This document shows, piece by piece, positions 1 through 6,120 of a stretch of DNA of 6,880 nucleotides (position 1 is the stretch's first letter; every line of letters begins with the position of its first letter). The stretch is from the NCBI GenBank assembly GCA_016278585.1, contig JADQBO010000020.1, positions 1 to 6,880 on the forward strand, given 5' to 3'. This DNA is from Desulfosporosinus sp. (GTDB lineage: Bacteria > Bacillota > Desulfitobacteriia > Desulfitobacteriales > Desulfitobacteriaceae). Position numbers and translations under genes: made by a program. The notes under the pieces were generated by a model. The model was not told where the DNA came from and searched no databases. It saw nothing but the letters and a program-made list of their open reading frames with translations.

Positions 1-462
1 ATCTTGTCAGACGTAGAGAAGCTCACAGACGATGGGATGGGCACTGATGGGAATACGCATCGTTTACGGGATGTTTTCCGACGTAGAGGGGAAAGGTTCG
101 AAAAGACAGACAAAATGGAAAAATTGGCAGACCTAAAAGACATTAGAGAAACTAAAGAGCTTTATCCCAGCGAGGTATCGAAGAACAAAAATAATGACTT
201 GAGAGCTGTTGAATGGGTACAGGTTATAGTTGAAGATTCTGGAGAAGGAATTCCAGAGGAAGAACTGGAGCATATTTTTGATCGTTTTTATCGGGTCAAT
301 AAAGCTCGAGAGCGGGAAAGTGGTGGAACGGGTTTAGGGCTGGCCATTGCCAAGGAGTTTATCCAAGCCCATGGAGGTTCTATTCACGTGAAAAGTAAAC
401 TAGGCGTAGGAAGCTCTTTTAGGATTTTATTACCCGTAAAGCCGAATTTGCCGATAACTTAA
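1..462 (+). CDS. Sensor histidine kinase, C-terminal fragment (5' end outside window)
   Basis: This is the catalytic ATP-binding end of a membrane sensor kinase, which would phosphorylate a partner response regulator. The frame is open from base 1, so the TTG at 4 is probably internal rather than the true start. Numbering from that TTG, the G1 box DSGEGI lies at residues 78-83, the F box FDRFYR at 92-97 and the G2 box GGTGLGLAIAKEF at 107-119, followed by the usual HGGSI and GVGSSFRILLP ending; the gene stops with TAA at 460-462. The N box, HAMP, sensor and phospho-accepting His regions must lie upstream. Odd: the roughly 65 residues before the strand leading into the G1 box (VQVIVEDSG) are highly charged and not typical of HATPase_c, suggesting an insertion between N and G1 boxes. 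Its position just ahead of the exporter operon suggests it controls that operon (inference). Confidence 0.9.
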   Translation: MLSDVEKLTDDGMGTDGNTHRLRDVFRRRGERFEKTDKMEKLADLKDIRETKELYPSEVSKNKNNDLRAVEWVQVIVEDSGEGIPEEELEHIFDRFYRVNKARERESGGTGLGLAIAKEFIQAHGGSIHVKSKLGVGSSFRILLPVKPNLPIT

Positions 463-465
463 GGT

Positions 466-508
466 CCTTAACAACATCTTAAGAAGTTGTTCGTCGTTTA
501 ACCATAAT
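466..508 (+). promoter_or_regulatory. Candidate response-regulator box and promoter upstream of the exporter operon
   Basis: TTAACA at 468-473 and TTAAGA at 479-484 form an 11-bp-period direct repeat, the arrangement typical of OmpR/PhoB-family response-regulator sites. The same bases lie in a 22-bp near-perfect palindrome at 470-491 with one mismatched pair. A CATAAT hexamer at 503-508, about 18 bp beyond the box, could be the -10 element of an activator-dependent promoter with no good -35. Expression from here would give the adaptor mRNA a leader of about 150 nt. The palindrome has no T-run after it, so it is a poor terminator for the kinase gene. The assignment rests on pattern only. Confidence 0.4.
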
Positions 509-609
509 ACTGTGTTATTCTTCAGTAGGATTTATCCCGTGCTAAAGGGTTAAAGGGCAAGATGTCTATAGAGATTCTTGAAACTCTTCGACACATGAAA
601 GTGGTACTT

Positions 610-627
610 CCTTAACAAGTCTTAAGT
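610..627 (+). promoter_or_regulatory. Second copy of the TTAACA/TTAAG motif pair
   Basis: CTTAACAAGTCTTAAG at 611-626 closely matches CTTAACAACATCTTAAG at 467-483, one base shorter in the middle, giving a 10-bp instead of 11-bp period. It sits about 30 bp before the ribosome-binding site of the adaptor gene. A promoter starting from AT-rich bases 641-654 would begin almost at the ribosome-binding site, so this copy may be a secondary or repressing site rather than the main activator site (inference). Confidence 0.35.
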
Positions 628-668
628 AATAAAAAGAAACTAAATTAATTATACGAGGAGCGAGAGCA

Positions 669-2150
669 TTGAACAAAAAGTGGGTGACTATAGGGGTTTT
701 AGGCGTTTTGGTCTTGGGGGGAGGATATTGGGGTTATAAAAAGGTTACGGCTAAACCAGTAGTATCTACCAACATCACCGCAAAGGCGAAAACCGGAGAT
801 ATTACTAAGGTGATCACAGCGACTGGAACCGTTAGTTTTCCCCACTCGATTCCCTTAACCTTTCCAGATACAGGACGGATCGTGGAGCTCAATATCCAGC
901 CGGGTGATTCCGTGAAGGCCGGACAAATTTTGGCGAAGATGGATGATACGAGGCTACAAACGGTCGTATTACAACAGGAAGCCAATTTAATGTCAGCACA
1001 ATCCAAGCTTCAAATCCTTTATGATGGATTCAATGCTCAAACCAAAGCACAAGCTCAAGGGGCTCTGGCTAAAGCACAGCAGAGTTTAACCGTTGCCCAG
1101 CAGAATGCCGATCCAAGCTATTTAAGGAACCAGGTGTCCCTGGCAAATCAAACAGTTACCCAGGCAAGTAATGAACTAGCCAAGGCGCAGCAGAGTGGAA
1201 ATCTATCGTCTATTCAATCAGCCCAAAACGCCTTGAACCAGGCATTAACGGCCTTAAAGTCAGCTAAAAATGCTCAAAATGGAGGAGCGGCTCAGGCTTT
1301 AGTTTCTGCTCAGGCAGATTTAACCTCTGCCCAGTATCAAGTGGATAAGGAAGCAGATGGCCCGAAATCAGGCGATCTTCAATCCGCACAGGCCAGTATT
1401 GCCATAGCACGAGCCCAATTAGCCAGTGCACAAACAGATTTGGAAAATGCTACAATTGTTGCGCCTACCGATGCCATCGTTGTCAGTTCGCCCCTTCAAC
1501 TGTATGAATATACCAATGATAACTCAATTATCACACTCACTCCTACAGGGAGTAATCTACAGGTCGGTGCGATGATTGACCAGGCAGATATTGCTCAGGT
1601 CAAAGTAGGGCAGAAAGTGGATATTACGCTAGACGCATATCCAGATGAACATAGCAGCGGAAGGGTGAGCTTTGTGGCAATTGAAGGAACTGCGACTTCA
1701 AATGTCACAACGTTTAAAGTCACAGTGACAGTAGATCAAGCCAGTGATAAGTTACTTTCCGGAATGAATGCTAACCTTGAGATTATTGTTGCGGAAACCA
1801 AGGATGTTCTAACCGTACCCAGCGAGGCAATCAAAACCAGAGGGACGGAAAAAGGCGTCATGGTTCCCAAGGTTTCAGGGGATAATATCACTAGAAAAGA
1901 AGGCTCAGCCTCTCAACCGGCACACCCTCAGCTTAAATCAGAATCTGAGGGTGAGCAGACCGGAGCTAATATAGAGTTTATTCCAGTAGAAGTTGGCCTA
2001 GATGACGGAACCAATGTAGAAATTAAAAGCGGGCTAAAAGAAGGGCAAGAAGTCGTCACCGTTATTAATGCATCCCCGGCAGCTAGAGCTGCAACAGGTG
2101 GATTTAGTTTAGGTGGCGGAAATCGACCGATGGGTGGTTCCAGAAATTAA
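669..2150 (+). CDS. MacA/YknX-like periplasmic-adaptor (membrane fusion) subunit of an ABC exporter
   Basis: This is the extracytoplasmic adaptor of a MacAB/YknXYZ-type export complex, 493 aa. The TTG start at 669 is chosen because GAGGAG at 655-660 lies 8 bp upstream and the product begins with a Lys-rich stub and a hydrophobic segment (residues about 5-23). No lipobox Cys is present, so this is an uncleaved anchor. Residues about 42-92 form the first barrel/lipoyl half (TGRIVELNIQPGDSVKAGQIL). Residues about 95-260 are a long Ala/Gln-rich coiled-coil hairpin. The second lipoyl half starts at ATIVAPTDAIV (261-271), followed by a beta-barrel (about 297-375) and a membrane-proximal domain ending VEVGLDDGTNVEIKSGLKEG. 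Odd: a hydrophilic insertion at about residues 400-433 splits that last domain, and the protein ends in a Gly-rich tail (477-490). It is 48 bp ahead of the ATPase gene and surely part of the same operon. Substrate unknown. Confidence 0.93.
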   Translation: MNKKWVTIGVLGVLVLGGGYWGYKKVTAKPVVSTNITAKAKTGDITKVITATGTVSFPHSIPLTFPDTGRIVELNIQPGDSVKAGQILAKMDDTRLQTVVLQQEANLMSAQSKLQILYDGFNAQTKAQAQGALAKAQQSLTVAQQNADPSYLRNQVSLANQTVTQASNELAKAQQSGNLSSIQSAQNALNQALTALKSAKNAQNGGAAQALVSAQADLTSAQYQVDKEADGPKSGDLQSAQASIAIARAQLASAQTDLENATIVAPTDAIVVSSPLQLYEYTNDNSIITLTPTGSNLQVGAMIDQADIAQVKVGQKVDITLDAYPDEHSSGRVSFVAIEGTATSNVTTFKVTVTVDQASDKLLSGMNANLEIIVAETKDVLTVPSEAIKTRGTEKGVMVPKVSGDNITRKEGSASQPAHPQLKSESEGEQTGANIEFIPVEVGLDDGTNVEIKSGLKEGQEVVTVINASPAARAATGGFSLGGGNRPMGGSRN

Positions 2151-2171
2151 TTCCTTAAATTGAACCTACTT

Positions 2172-2190
2172 TGACGGATACGTCAGGAGG
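2172..2190 (+). promoter_or_regulatory. Strong ribosome-binding site of the ATPase gene, abutted by a small hairpin
   Basis: AGGAGG at 2185-2190 sits 8 bp before the TTG start at 2199 and decides that start. TGACG (2172-2176) and CGTCA (2181-2185) can form a 5-bp stem with a GATA loop ending on the first base of the site. The stem is short and leaves most of the site free, so any effect on translation is likely small. Confidence 0.45.
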
Positions 2191-2198
2191 AGTTTTAT

Positions 2199-2927
2199 TT
2201 GATAAATCTTAAAGGAATCCAAAAGATCTATGCCAATGGTGATATTCAAGTAGCGGCTTTAGATGGGGTGGATTTGCACGTTGGAGCGGGTGAGTTTGTC
2301 GCTATTATGGGCCCTTCTGGCTCAGGCAAGTCGACGATGATGAATATTTTAGGATGTTTAGATACTCCCACAGAGGGCGAATATTACCTTGATGGAACCG
2401 ATGTAGCGAAGGCCAGTGGGGATGATTTATCCGTGATTCGCAACCGTAAAATTGGCTTTATTTTTCAAGGCTTTAATCTCCTTCCCCGGACAATGGCGGT
2501 AGAAAATGTAGAACTTCCCATGCTCTATGCAGGGCTGGGAGGAAAAGAAAGACGATCTCGGGCCATTGCTGCCTTAGAATCTGTTGGCCTGGGCGATCGG
2601 ATTCATCACCGTCCCAAGGAACTCTCAGGTGGGCAGCAACAGCGGGTAGCCATCGCCCGTGCCCTCGTTACTAACCCTTCGATTATCTTAGCTGATGAGC
2701 CCACCGGAAACCTGGACAGTCGGTCTAGTGAAGAGGTTATGGCGATCTTCCAGCGACTGCACGCCCAGGGAAACACGATTATTATTGTCACCCATGAACA
2801 AGATATAGCGGAATTTACCCAGCGGATTGTACGTTTCCGGGACGGTCATATTGAAGGGGACGAACCAGTGAACAAGCCGCGTAAGGCTCAAGGGCAGGTC
2901 ATCGAAGGGGAAGGAGCAGCAGAGTGA
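2199..2927 (+). CDS. ABC exporter ATPase subunit, MacB/LolD/YknY type
   Basis: This is the cytoplasmic ATPase that would drive the exporter, 242 aa, a usual length for the family. All nucleotide-binding motifs are intact: Walker A GPSGSGKST at residues 38-46, Q-loop Gln at 90 in FQGFNLLPR, signature LSGGQQQR at 142-149, Walker B IILADE at 162-167 with the catalytic Glu167, D-loop NLDS at 171-174, and H-loop His199 in VTHE. The FQGFNLLP and EPTGNLDS wording is typical of the MacB/LolD/FtsE-like (type VII, mechanotransmission) ATPases. The start is TTG behind AGGAGG. The stop TGA overlaps the GTG start of the permease gene, which indicates translational coupling and a fixed partnership. The C-terminal 20 residues are hydrophilic and variable. 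In E. coli MacB this domain is fused to the permease; here they are separate, as in B. subtilis YknY/YknZ. Confidence 0.96.
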   Translation: MINLKGIQKIYANGDIQVAALDGVDLHVGAGEFVAIMGPSGSGKSTMMNILGCLDTPTEGEYYLDGTDVAKASGDDLSVIRNRKIGFIFQGFNLLPRTMAVENVELPMLYAGLGGKERRSRAIAALESVGLGDRIHHRPKELSGGQQQRVAIARALVTNPSIILADEPTGNLDSRSSEEVMAIFQRLHAQGNTIIIVTHEQDIAEFTQRIVRFRDGHIEGDEPVNKPRKAQGQVIEGEGAAE

Positions 2928-4141
2928 ACTTTTTTGAAAGTATCCGAGTTTCTCTCAGGGCATTGCGAGCAAACAAACTACGCTCGGCCTTGACCATGCT
3001 CGGGATTATTATTGGAGTGGCGGCTGTCATTGCCATGGTTGGAATTGGGAATGGAGCAACCGCTTCGATTACCTCCCAGATTCAGGGCATGGGCTCCAAC
3101 CTACTTACCGTTACCGCGGGACAATCGAATTCTAGAGGGGTTAATGGGGGCGCAGGTAGTTCAGCCAGCTTAACCATGACGGATGTTGATAAGATTAGAG
3201 TTGGAGCAGCAATAAAGGCAGTTGCCCCGGTTACAAGTACCAGTGCTCAAGTGGTCTTAGCTTCCGGAAATACCTCGGCGAGTATTAATGCAACCACAGC
3301 AGACTATGAAATTATTAGAAATGTCACAATGGCTCGTGGACGTTTTATTACGGAAGGGGACGTGAATAAGAGTGCTAGAGTCGCTGTACTTGGTCCGACC
3401 GTTGTGGAAAACCTCATGGGGGATGCCAATGCTGATATTATTGGAAAGAATATCAAGATTAATAATGTACCGTTTCAAGTGATTGGTGTAACGACTGCCA
3501 CAGGATCGACGGGATTTCAGAGCAGTGATGATCTAATTACTGCACCTATCTCAACCATACAGGCGCGCTTAATCGGACAGAAGACCGTGCGTACTATTCT
3601 GGTTTCCGCCACATCCGAGGATCTTATGCAAACGGCACAAGACGAGATTACAGCGGCCTTAAGACAAACTCATAAGATTCCAGAAGGCAAAGATAACGAC
3701 TTTAGGGTCCAGAATCAGGCCGACATGTTAGAAACGATGCAAAGTGTGACGCAAACCATGACTATGCTCCTGGGTGGAATCGCGGGCATTTCTCTGCTGG
3801 TTGGAGGCATTGGAATCATGAATATTATGCTTGTTTCGGTTACAGAACGAACCCGGGAGATTGGAATTCGGAAAGCCATTGGGGCAAAAGGCACGGATAT
3901 CCTGCTGCAGTTTCTTATTGAAGCTGTCGTATTAAGTATCTTAGGGGGCGGCATAGGCATAGCCCTCGGTTACGGAGGATCTAGTCTGGCAGGCAAGGCT
4001 TTAGCATTGGACACCAGCATATCTGTATCCTCAGTGTTCATGGCCTTCGGCTTTTCGGCCGCCATTGGCATTATTTTCGGTGTTTTCCCAGCACGAAAAG
4101 CCGCAGCCATGGATCCGATTGATGCCTTGAGATATGAGTAA
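2924..4141 (+). CDS. ABC exporter permease, MacB/YknZ type (MacB_PCD plus FtsX domains)
   Basis: This is the membrane subunit pairing with the ATPase and adaptor above, 405 aa, normal for the family. GTG at 2924 overlaps the ATPase stop by 4 bp, with AAGGAG at 2911-2916 as ribosome-binding site. The N-terminus NKLRSALTMLGIIIGVAAVIAMVG carries TM1 (about 21-42). An extracellular MacB-type domain spans about 45-275, including the conserved-looking RGRFITEGDV and RVAVLGPTVVENL. The FtsX part then holds three TM segments (about 280-304, 328-352 and 368-390), with the ERTREIGIRKAIGA motif at 308-321 between the first two and the ending PARKAAAMDPIDALRYE. These proteins do not move substrate through a membrane channel but transmit ATPase motion to the extracytoplasmic side (family knowledge). 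No truncation is seen. The substrate could be a peptide, toxin, antibiotic or lipid and cannot be told from sequence. Confidence 0.95.
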   Translation: MNFFESIRVSLRALRANKLRSALTMLGIIIGVAAVIAMVGIGNGATASITSQIQGMGSNLLTVTAGQSNSRGVNGGAGSSASLTMTDVDKIRVGAAIKAVAPVTSTSAQVVLASGNTSASINATTADYEIIRNVTMARGRFITEGDVNKSARVAVLGPTVVENLMGDANADIIGKNIKINNVPFQVIGVTTATGSTGFQSSDDLITAPISTIQARLIGQKTVRTILVSATSEDLMQTAQDEITAALRQTHKIPEGKDNDFRVQNQADMLETMQSVTQTMTMLLGGIAGISLLVGGIGIMNIMLVSVTERTREIGIRKAIGAKGTDILLQFLIEAVVLSILGGGIGIALGYGGSSLAGKALALDTSISVSSVFMAFGFSAAIGIIFGVFPARKAAAMDPIDALRYE

Positions 4142-4155
4142 TTGTGTAAAAAGGG

Positions 4156-4188
4156 ATATGCTCGCAGTTAGAGAGGAGAAAAGCATAT
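4156..4188 (+). promoter_or_regulatory. Inverted repeat enclosing the ribosome-binding site and start of the wall-protein gene
   Basis: ATATGCT at 4156-4162 is a perfect inverted repeat of AGCATAT at 4182-4188. The 19-nt loop contains the GAGGAG ribosome-binding site (4173-4178), and the 3' arm takes in the first two bases of the ATG at 4187. If formed in mRNA, the hairpin would hide the start codon and set this gene's translation below that of the exporter genes. The stem is AT-rich and only 7 bp, so it may be weak. Confidence 0.35.
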
Positions 4189-5803
4189 GGGGATAAAGAG
4201 TCTGAAACAAACGTTTCTAAGTGTTTTGATGATGGCCATTTTGCTAATAAGTATGATTCCGGGGAGGGCTTTGGCGGCTACAAGTGATGATGGTAGTACC
4301 TGGCTCGGATGGCTCAACTTCGCGACCAGCGCAGATTCAAAACTAATTGCTGGAGAAACAGGTAATATTAATGTTCAACTTTGGGATAATAAATCGGATC
4401 CTTTTACAGGGTCTGTAGGCAGTGCTACCATCACAGACAGCCATGGGAATGATAAGCTGTTTCAGGTTTCTGGGTCAGCTGGAAATTATACAATTTCTAA
4501 TGTGACGTTAGAAACCGCTGGAGAGTACGATCTAGTTATACGTCAAGGCGCAGCCGGTACTGCCTTGGCCGCTGGAACTATAACAGTGCTGAATGCGACA
4601 ACCATTATTACAGATTCCCTCATTATGAATAAGAATAATACTATAAGGGTAAAGGTTACGGATACCGAAGGTAAACCTTTGGGTCGTAAATCTGGAACAG
4701 TTGACGGCTCGTTAGTTGGGGCATCGGCCGTATCATTTACAACTCTCAGTGACGGCACGTTTACATTTTCTATGACGCCCTCTTTATATGGTACAGCTGA
4801 CATTGTTTTTGCTGGCCATGTAATTGGTTCTATCCCCGTTCTACCAGCTTATATTCAAAATGCACGGATTGGCGGAACGGCGAGGGATAATGTTGCTCTT
4901 TCAGTCGAAGTTGCCAAAAGCGGCTGGACAATGGGTTCCCAGTATGTAATTTTGGCACGAGATGATCAATTTTCAGATACCCTTGCCGCGGCACCGCTCT
5001 CTAAAAAGCTCGATGCTCCGATACTTATGACCGATTCTGCGAAATTAGATGAACGTACGTTAGCAGCCATTCATGCTTTGGAAGCTAAGAACGTCTACAT
5101 TGTTGGCGGAACAGTCGCAGTTTCCCAAGGTATCCAGGATACTTTAAGCAAGGAGTTCACGGTTAATCGGATCGCCGGACTCCAAGGATACGATACAGCT
5201 GCCAAAATTTCCTCCCATGTTGGGATTGACCCTACCCAAACCGTATACCTTGCCAACGGACATGCAATTCCCGATGCCATCGCGATCAGCGCTTTTGCCG
5301 GGGCCCAAGGAAACCCAATTTTACTAACCGGTAGAGATGCATTACCATCTTCTACGCGCCAGGCATTGGTCGATCTCCAGGCAACGAACGTTGTCCTACT
5401 TGGAGGAACAGCTGTCATCAGTAGTTCAGTGGAAAAGGAATTAAGTTCCAAATATTTGGTTAAACGCTGGGGTGGCTATGATCGTTACGATACACAAAGT
5501 ATCGTCTTTCAAAATCTCCTGAACAAAGAAGTTCCCCAGTCCCCACTATACTTTACCTCTGGGCTCGTCCGCCAAGACGATGTCCGCTCAGGAAAACCCT
5601 ATGCAGATGCCTTGTTAACGGCTGCTTTGGCGGCTAAAAACGGGGGATTTGTGGCAATGACCCAGCGGGATACCCTTCCAGCGAGTCTAAACTATTTCAT
5701 GCTGTTCAATAAAGGGTATATTTCCAAGTCAGCTGTTGTGGGTAACAATAGTGGAGTCTCTTATGTTTTAGAGCAACAACTTCAGCAGATGCTGAAACGC
5801 TAG
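4187..5803 (+). CDS. Secreted protein with Ig-like regions and three CWB2 cell-wall-binding repeats
   Basis: This is a 538-aa exported protein likely held non-covalently on the cell wall. Residues 1-30 are a classic signal peptide with basic start, hydrophobic core and a GRALA-A cleavage site. Residues about 50-135 and 136-220 read as two beta-rich, Ig-like regions (GNINVQLWDN, YTISNVTLETAGEYDLVI; NTIRVKVTDTEGKPL, GTFTFSMTPSLYGTADI). Three CWB2 (Pfam PF04122) repeats follow at about 228-325, 328-421 and 427-536, seen from RIGGTARDN / RIAGLQGYDTA / RWGGYDRYDT, ILARDDQFSDTLAAAPL and its counterparts, and VYIVGGTVAVS / VVLLGGTAVIS / AVVGNNSGVS. Three tandem copies is the usual anchoring set in clostridial wall proteins. 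The third copy is the most diverged and has a short charged insertion (about 461-470). The gene begins 45 bp after the permease with no terminator between, so it is probably the last gene of the exporter operon. Its role is unknown; no enzyme motif is visible. Confidence 0.92.
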   Translation: MGIKSLKQTFLSVLMMAILLISMIPGRALAATSDDGSTWLGWLNFATSADSKLIAGETGNINVQLWDNKSDPFTGSVGSATITDSHGNDKLFQVSGSAGNYTISNVTLETAGEYDLVIRQGAAGTALAAGTITVLNATTIITDSLIMNKNNTIRVKVTDTEGKPLGRKSGTVDGSLVGASAVSFTTLSDGTFTFSMTPSLYGTADIVFAGHVIGSIPVLPAYIQNARIGGTARDNVALSVEVAKSGWTMGSQYVILARDDQFSDTLAAAPLSKKLDAPILMTDSAKLDERTLAAIHALEAKNVYIVGGTVAVSQGIQDTLSKEFTVNRIAGLQGYDTAAKISSHVGIDPTQTVYLANGHAIPDAIAISAFAGAQGNPILLTGRDALPSSTRQALVDLQATNVVLLGGTAVISSSVEKELSSKYLVKRWGGYDRYDTQSIVFQNLLNKEVPQSPLYFTSGLVRQDDVRSGKPYADALLTAALAAKNGGFVAMTQRDTLPASLNYFMLFNKGYISKSAVVGNNSGVSYVLEQQLQQMLKR

Positions 5804-5810
5804 TTAAATA

Positions 5811-5846
5811 ACAACATCGCCTAAACGCAAGTTTAGGCGATGTTGT
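5811..5846 (+). terminator. Perfect 16-bp hairpin ending the exporter operon (no U-tract)
   Basis: Bases 5811-5826 and 5831-5846 are perfectly complementary around a GCAA loop, a GNRA-type tetraloop. It starts 8 bp after the stop codon of the wall-protein gene, where a terminator is expected. No T-run follows on the + strand; on the - strand the following bases (TATTTAACT) are modestly T-rich. It may terminate inefficiently or protect the mRNA 3' end. Confidence 0.6.
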
Positions 5847-5887
5847 GAACTGGTTATCGATTGTTACATCATTAAGAAACCGATCAT

Positions 5888-6094
5888 TCTCCAGAAAGGA
5901 GATAAGCCTGTTCTATTGATAGACATCACGCACTTTGGAGATCTAGAAAGTGATTAGGATTAAGAGATTGGGGTTAACCTCCAAACTTAATCTCTTAACA
6001 GATACTTTGCCAGCAAAGTCGTCTGGATAAGCGGATCTGACCCCAAGTCTCGGGAGTATTGACAGCTTACCTCAATAAGGGTAAGCTGTTTTTA
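5888..6094 (+). promoter_or_regulatory. Candidate structured RNA leader / attenuator upstream of the TSUP gene
   Basis: This gene-free stretch can form a run of stems on the + strand: 5888-5892/5898-5902 (5 bp), 5931-5936/5947-5952 (6 bp), 5960-5969/5989-5998 (10 bp, perfect), 5999-6009/6014-6025 (11 bp with one wobble pair and one bulge), then the terminator at 6062-6089. Loop bases 5970-5976 of the 10-bp hairpin can pair with 6038-6044, a possible pseudoknot. GGATAAGC at 6025-6032 can pair with GCTTACC at 6065-6071 (one bulged A), which would block the terminator. These alternatives are what a riboswitch or other attenuator looks like. I could not match it to any class I know, and no clear promoter is visible, so both the boundaries and the function are inferred. 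Confidence 0.45.
6062..6093 (+). terminator. Rho-independent terminator 27 bp before the TSUP start
   Basis: ACAGCTTACC (6062-6071) and GGTAAGCTGT (6080-6089) form a perfect 10-bp stem with an 8-nt loop, ending in a run of five T (6089-6093) and more T-rich sequence. It faces into the TSUP gene with no visible promoter between, so it either closes a short upstream transcript or works as a conditional terminator for the gene's own leader. Confidence 0.85.
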
Positions 6095-6120
6095 GCTTTT
6101 GACAGATAGAGAGGTTTTTA

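Noticed and set aside
10..88. GACGTAGAG repeated at 10-18 and 80-88 in the kinase fragment
   Set aside because: Nine bases, 70 bp apart and in different reading frames, with no wider similarity. Probably chance.
562..615. A 17-codon open frame (ATG at 562) in the leader of the exporter operon, possible leader peptide
   Set aside because: Only a weak AAAGGG ribosome-binding site at poor spacing, no stalling motif I recognise, and its stop falls in the second regulator-like box. Chance is the simpler explanation.
5095..5451. Open frames on the - strand under the CWB2 gene, and similar ones at 734-1006, 2606-2891, 3257-3478, 3715-3960, 4543-4803 and 6291-6530
   Set aside because: All lie opposite strongly supported + strand genes, lack recognisable domains and ribosome-binding sites, and look like antisense shadows.
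5916..5957. A 13-codon open frame from TTG behind AAAGGAG (5895-5901)
   Set aside because: Spacing of about 14 nt is too long for a good start and the frame overlaps the first hairpin module. No support as a gene.
5986..6000. TTAATCTCTTAACA as a third response-regulator box
   Set aside because: The repeat period is 8 bp, not 10-11, and the bases are explained by the 3' arm of the 10-bp hairpin.
6059..6104. Two TTGACA hexamers (6059-6064 and 6099-6104) as -35 elements for the TSUP gene
   Set aside because: The first has only TAAGCT at 17-bp spacing, and this lies inside the terminator stem. The second would place its -10 within the coding region.
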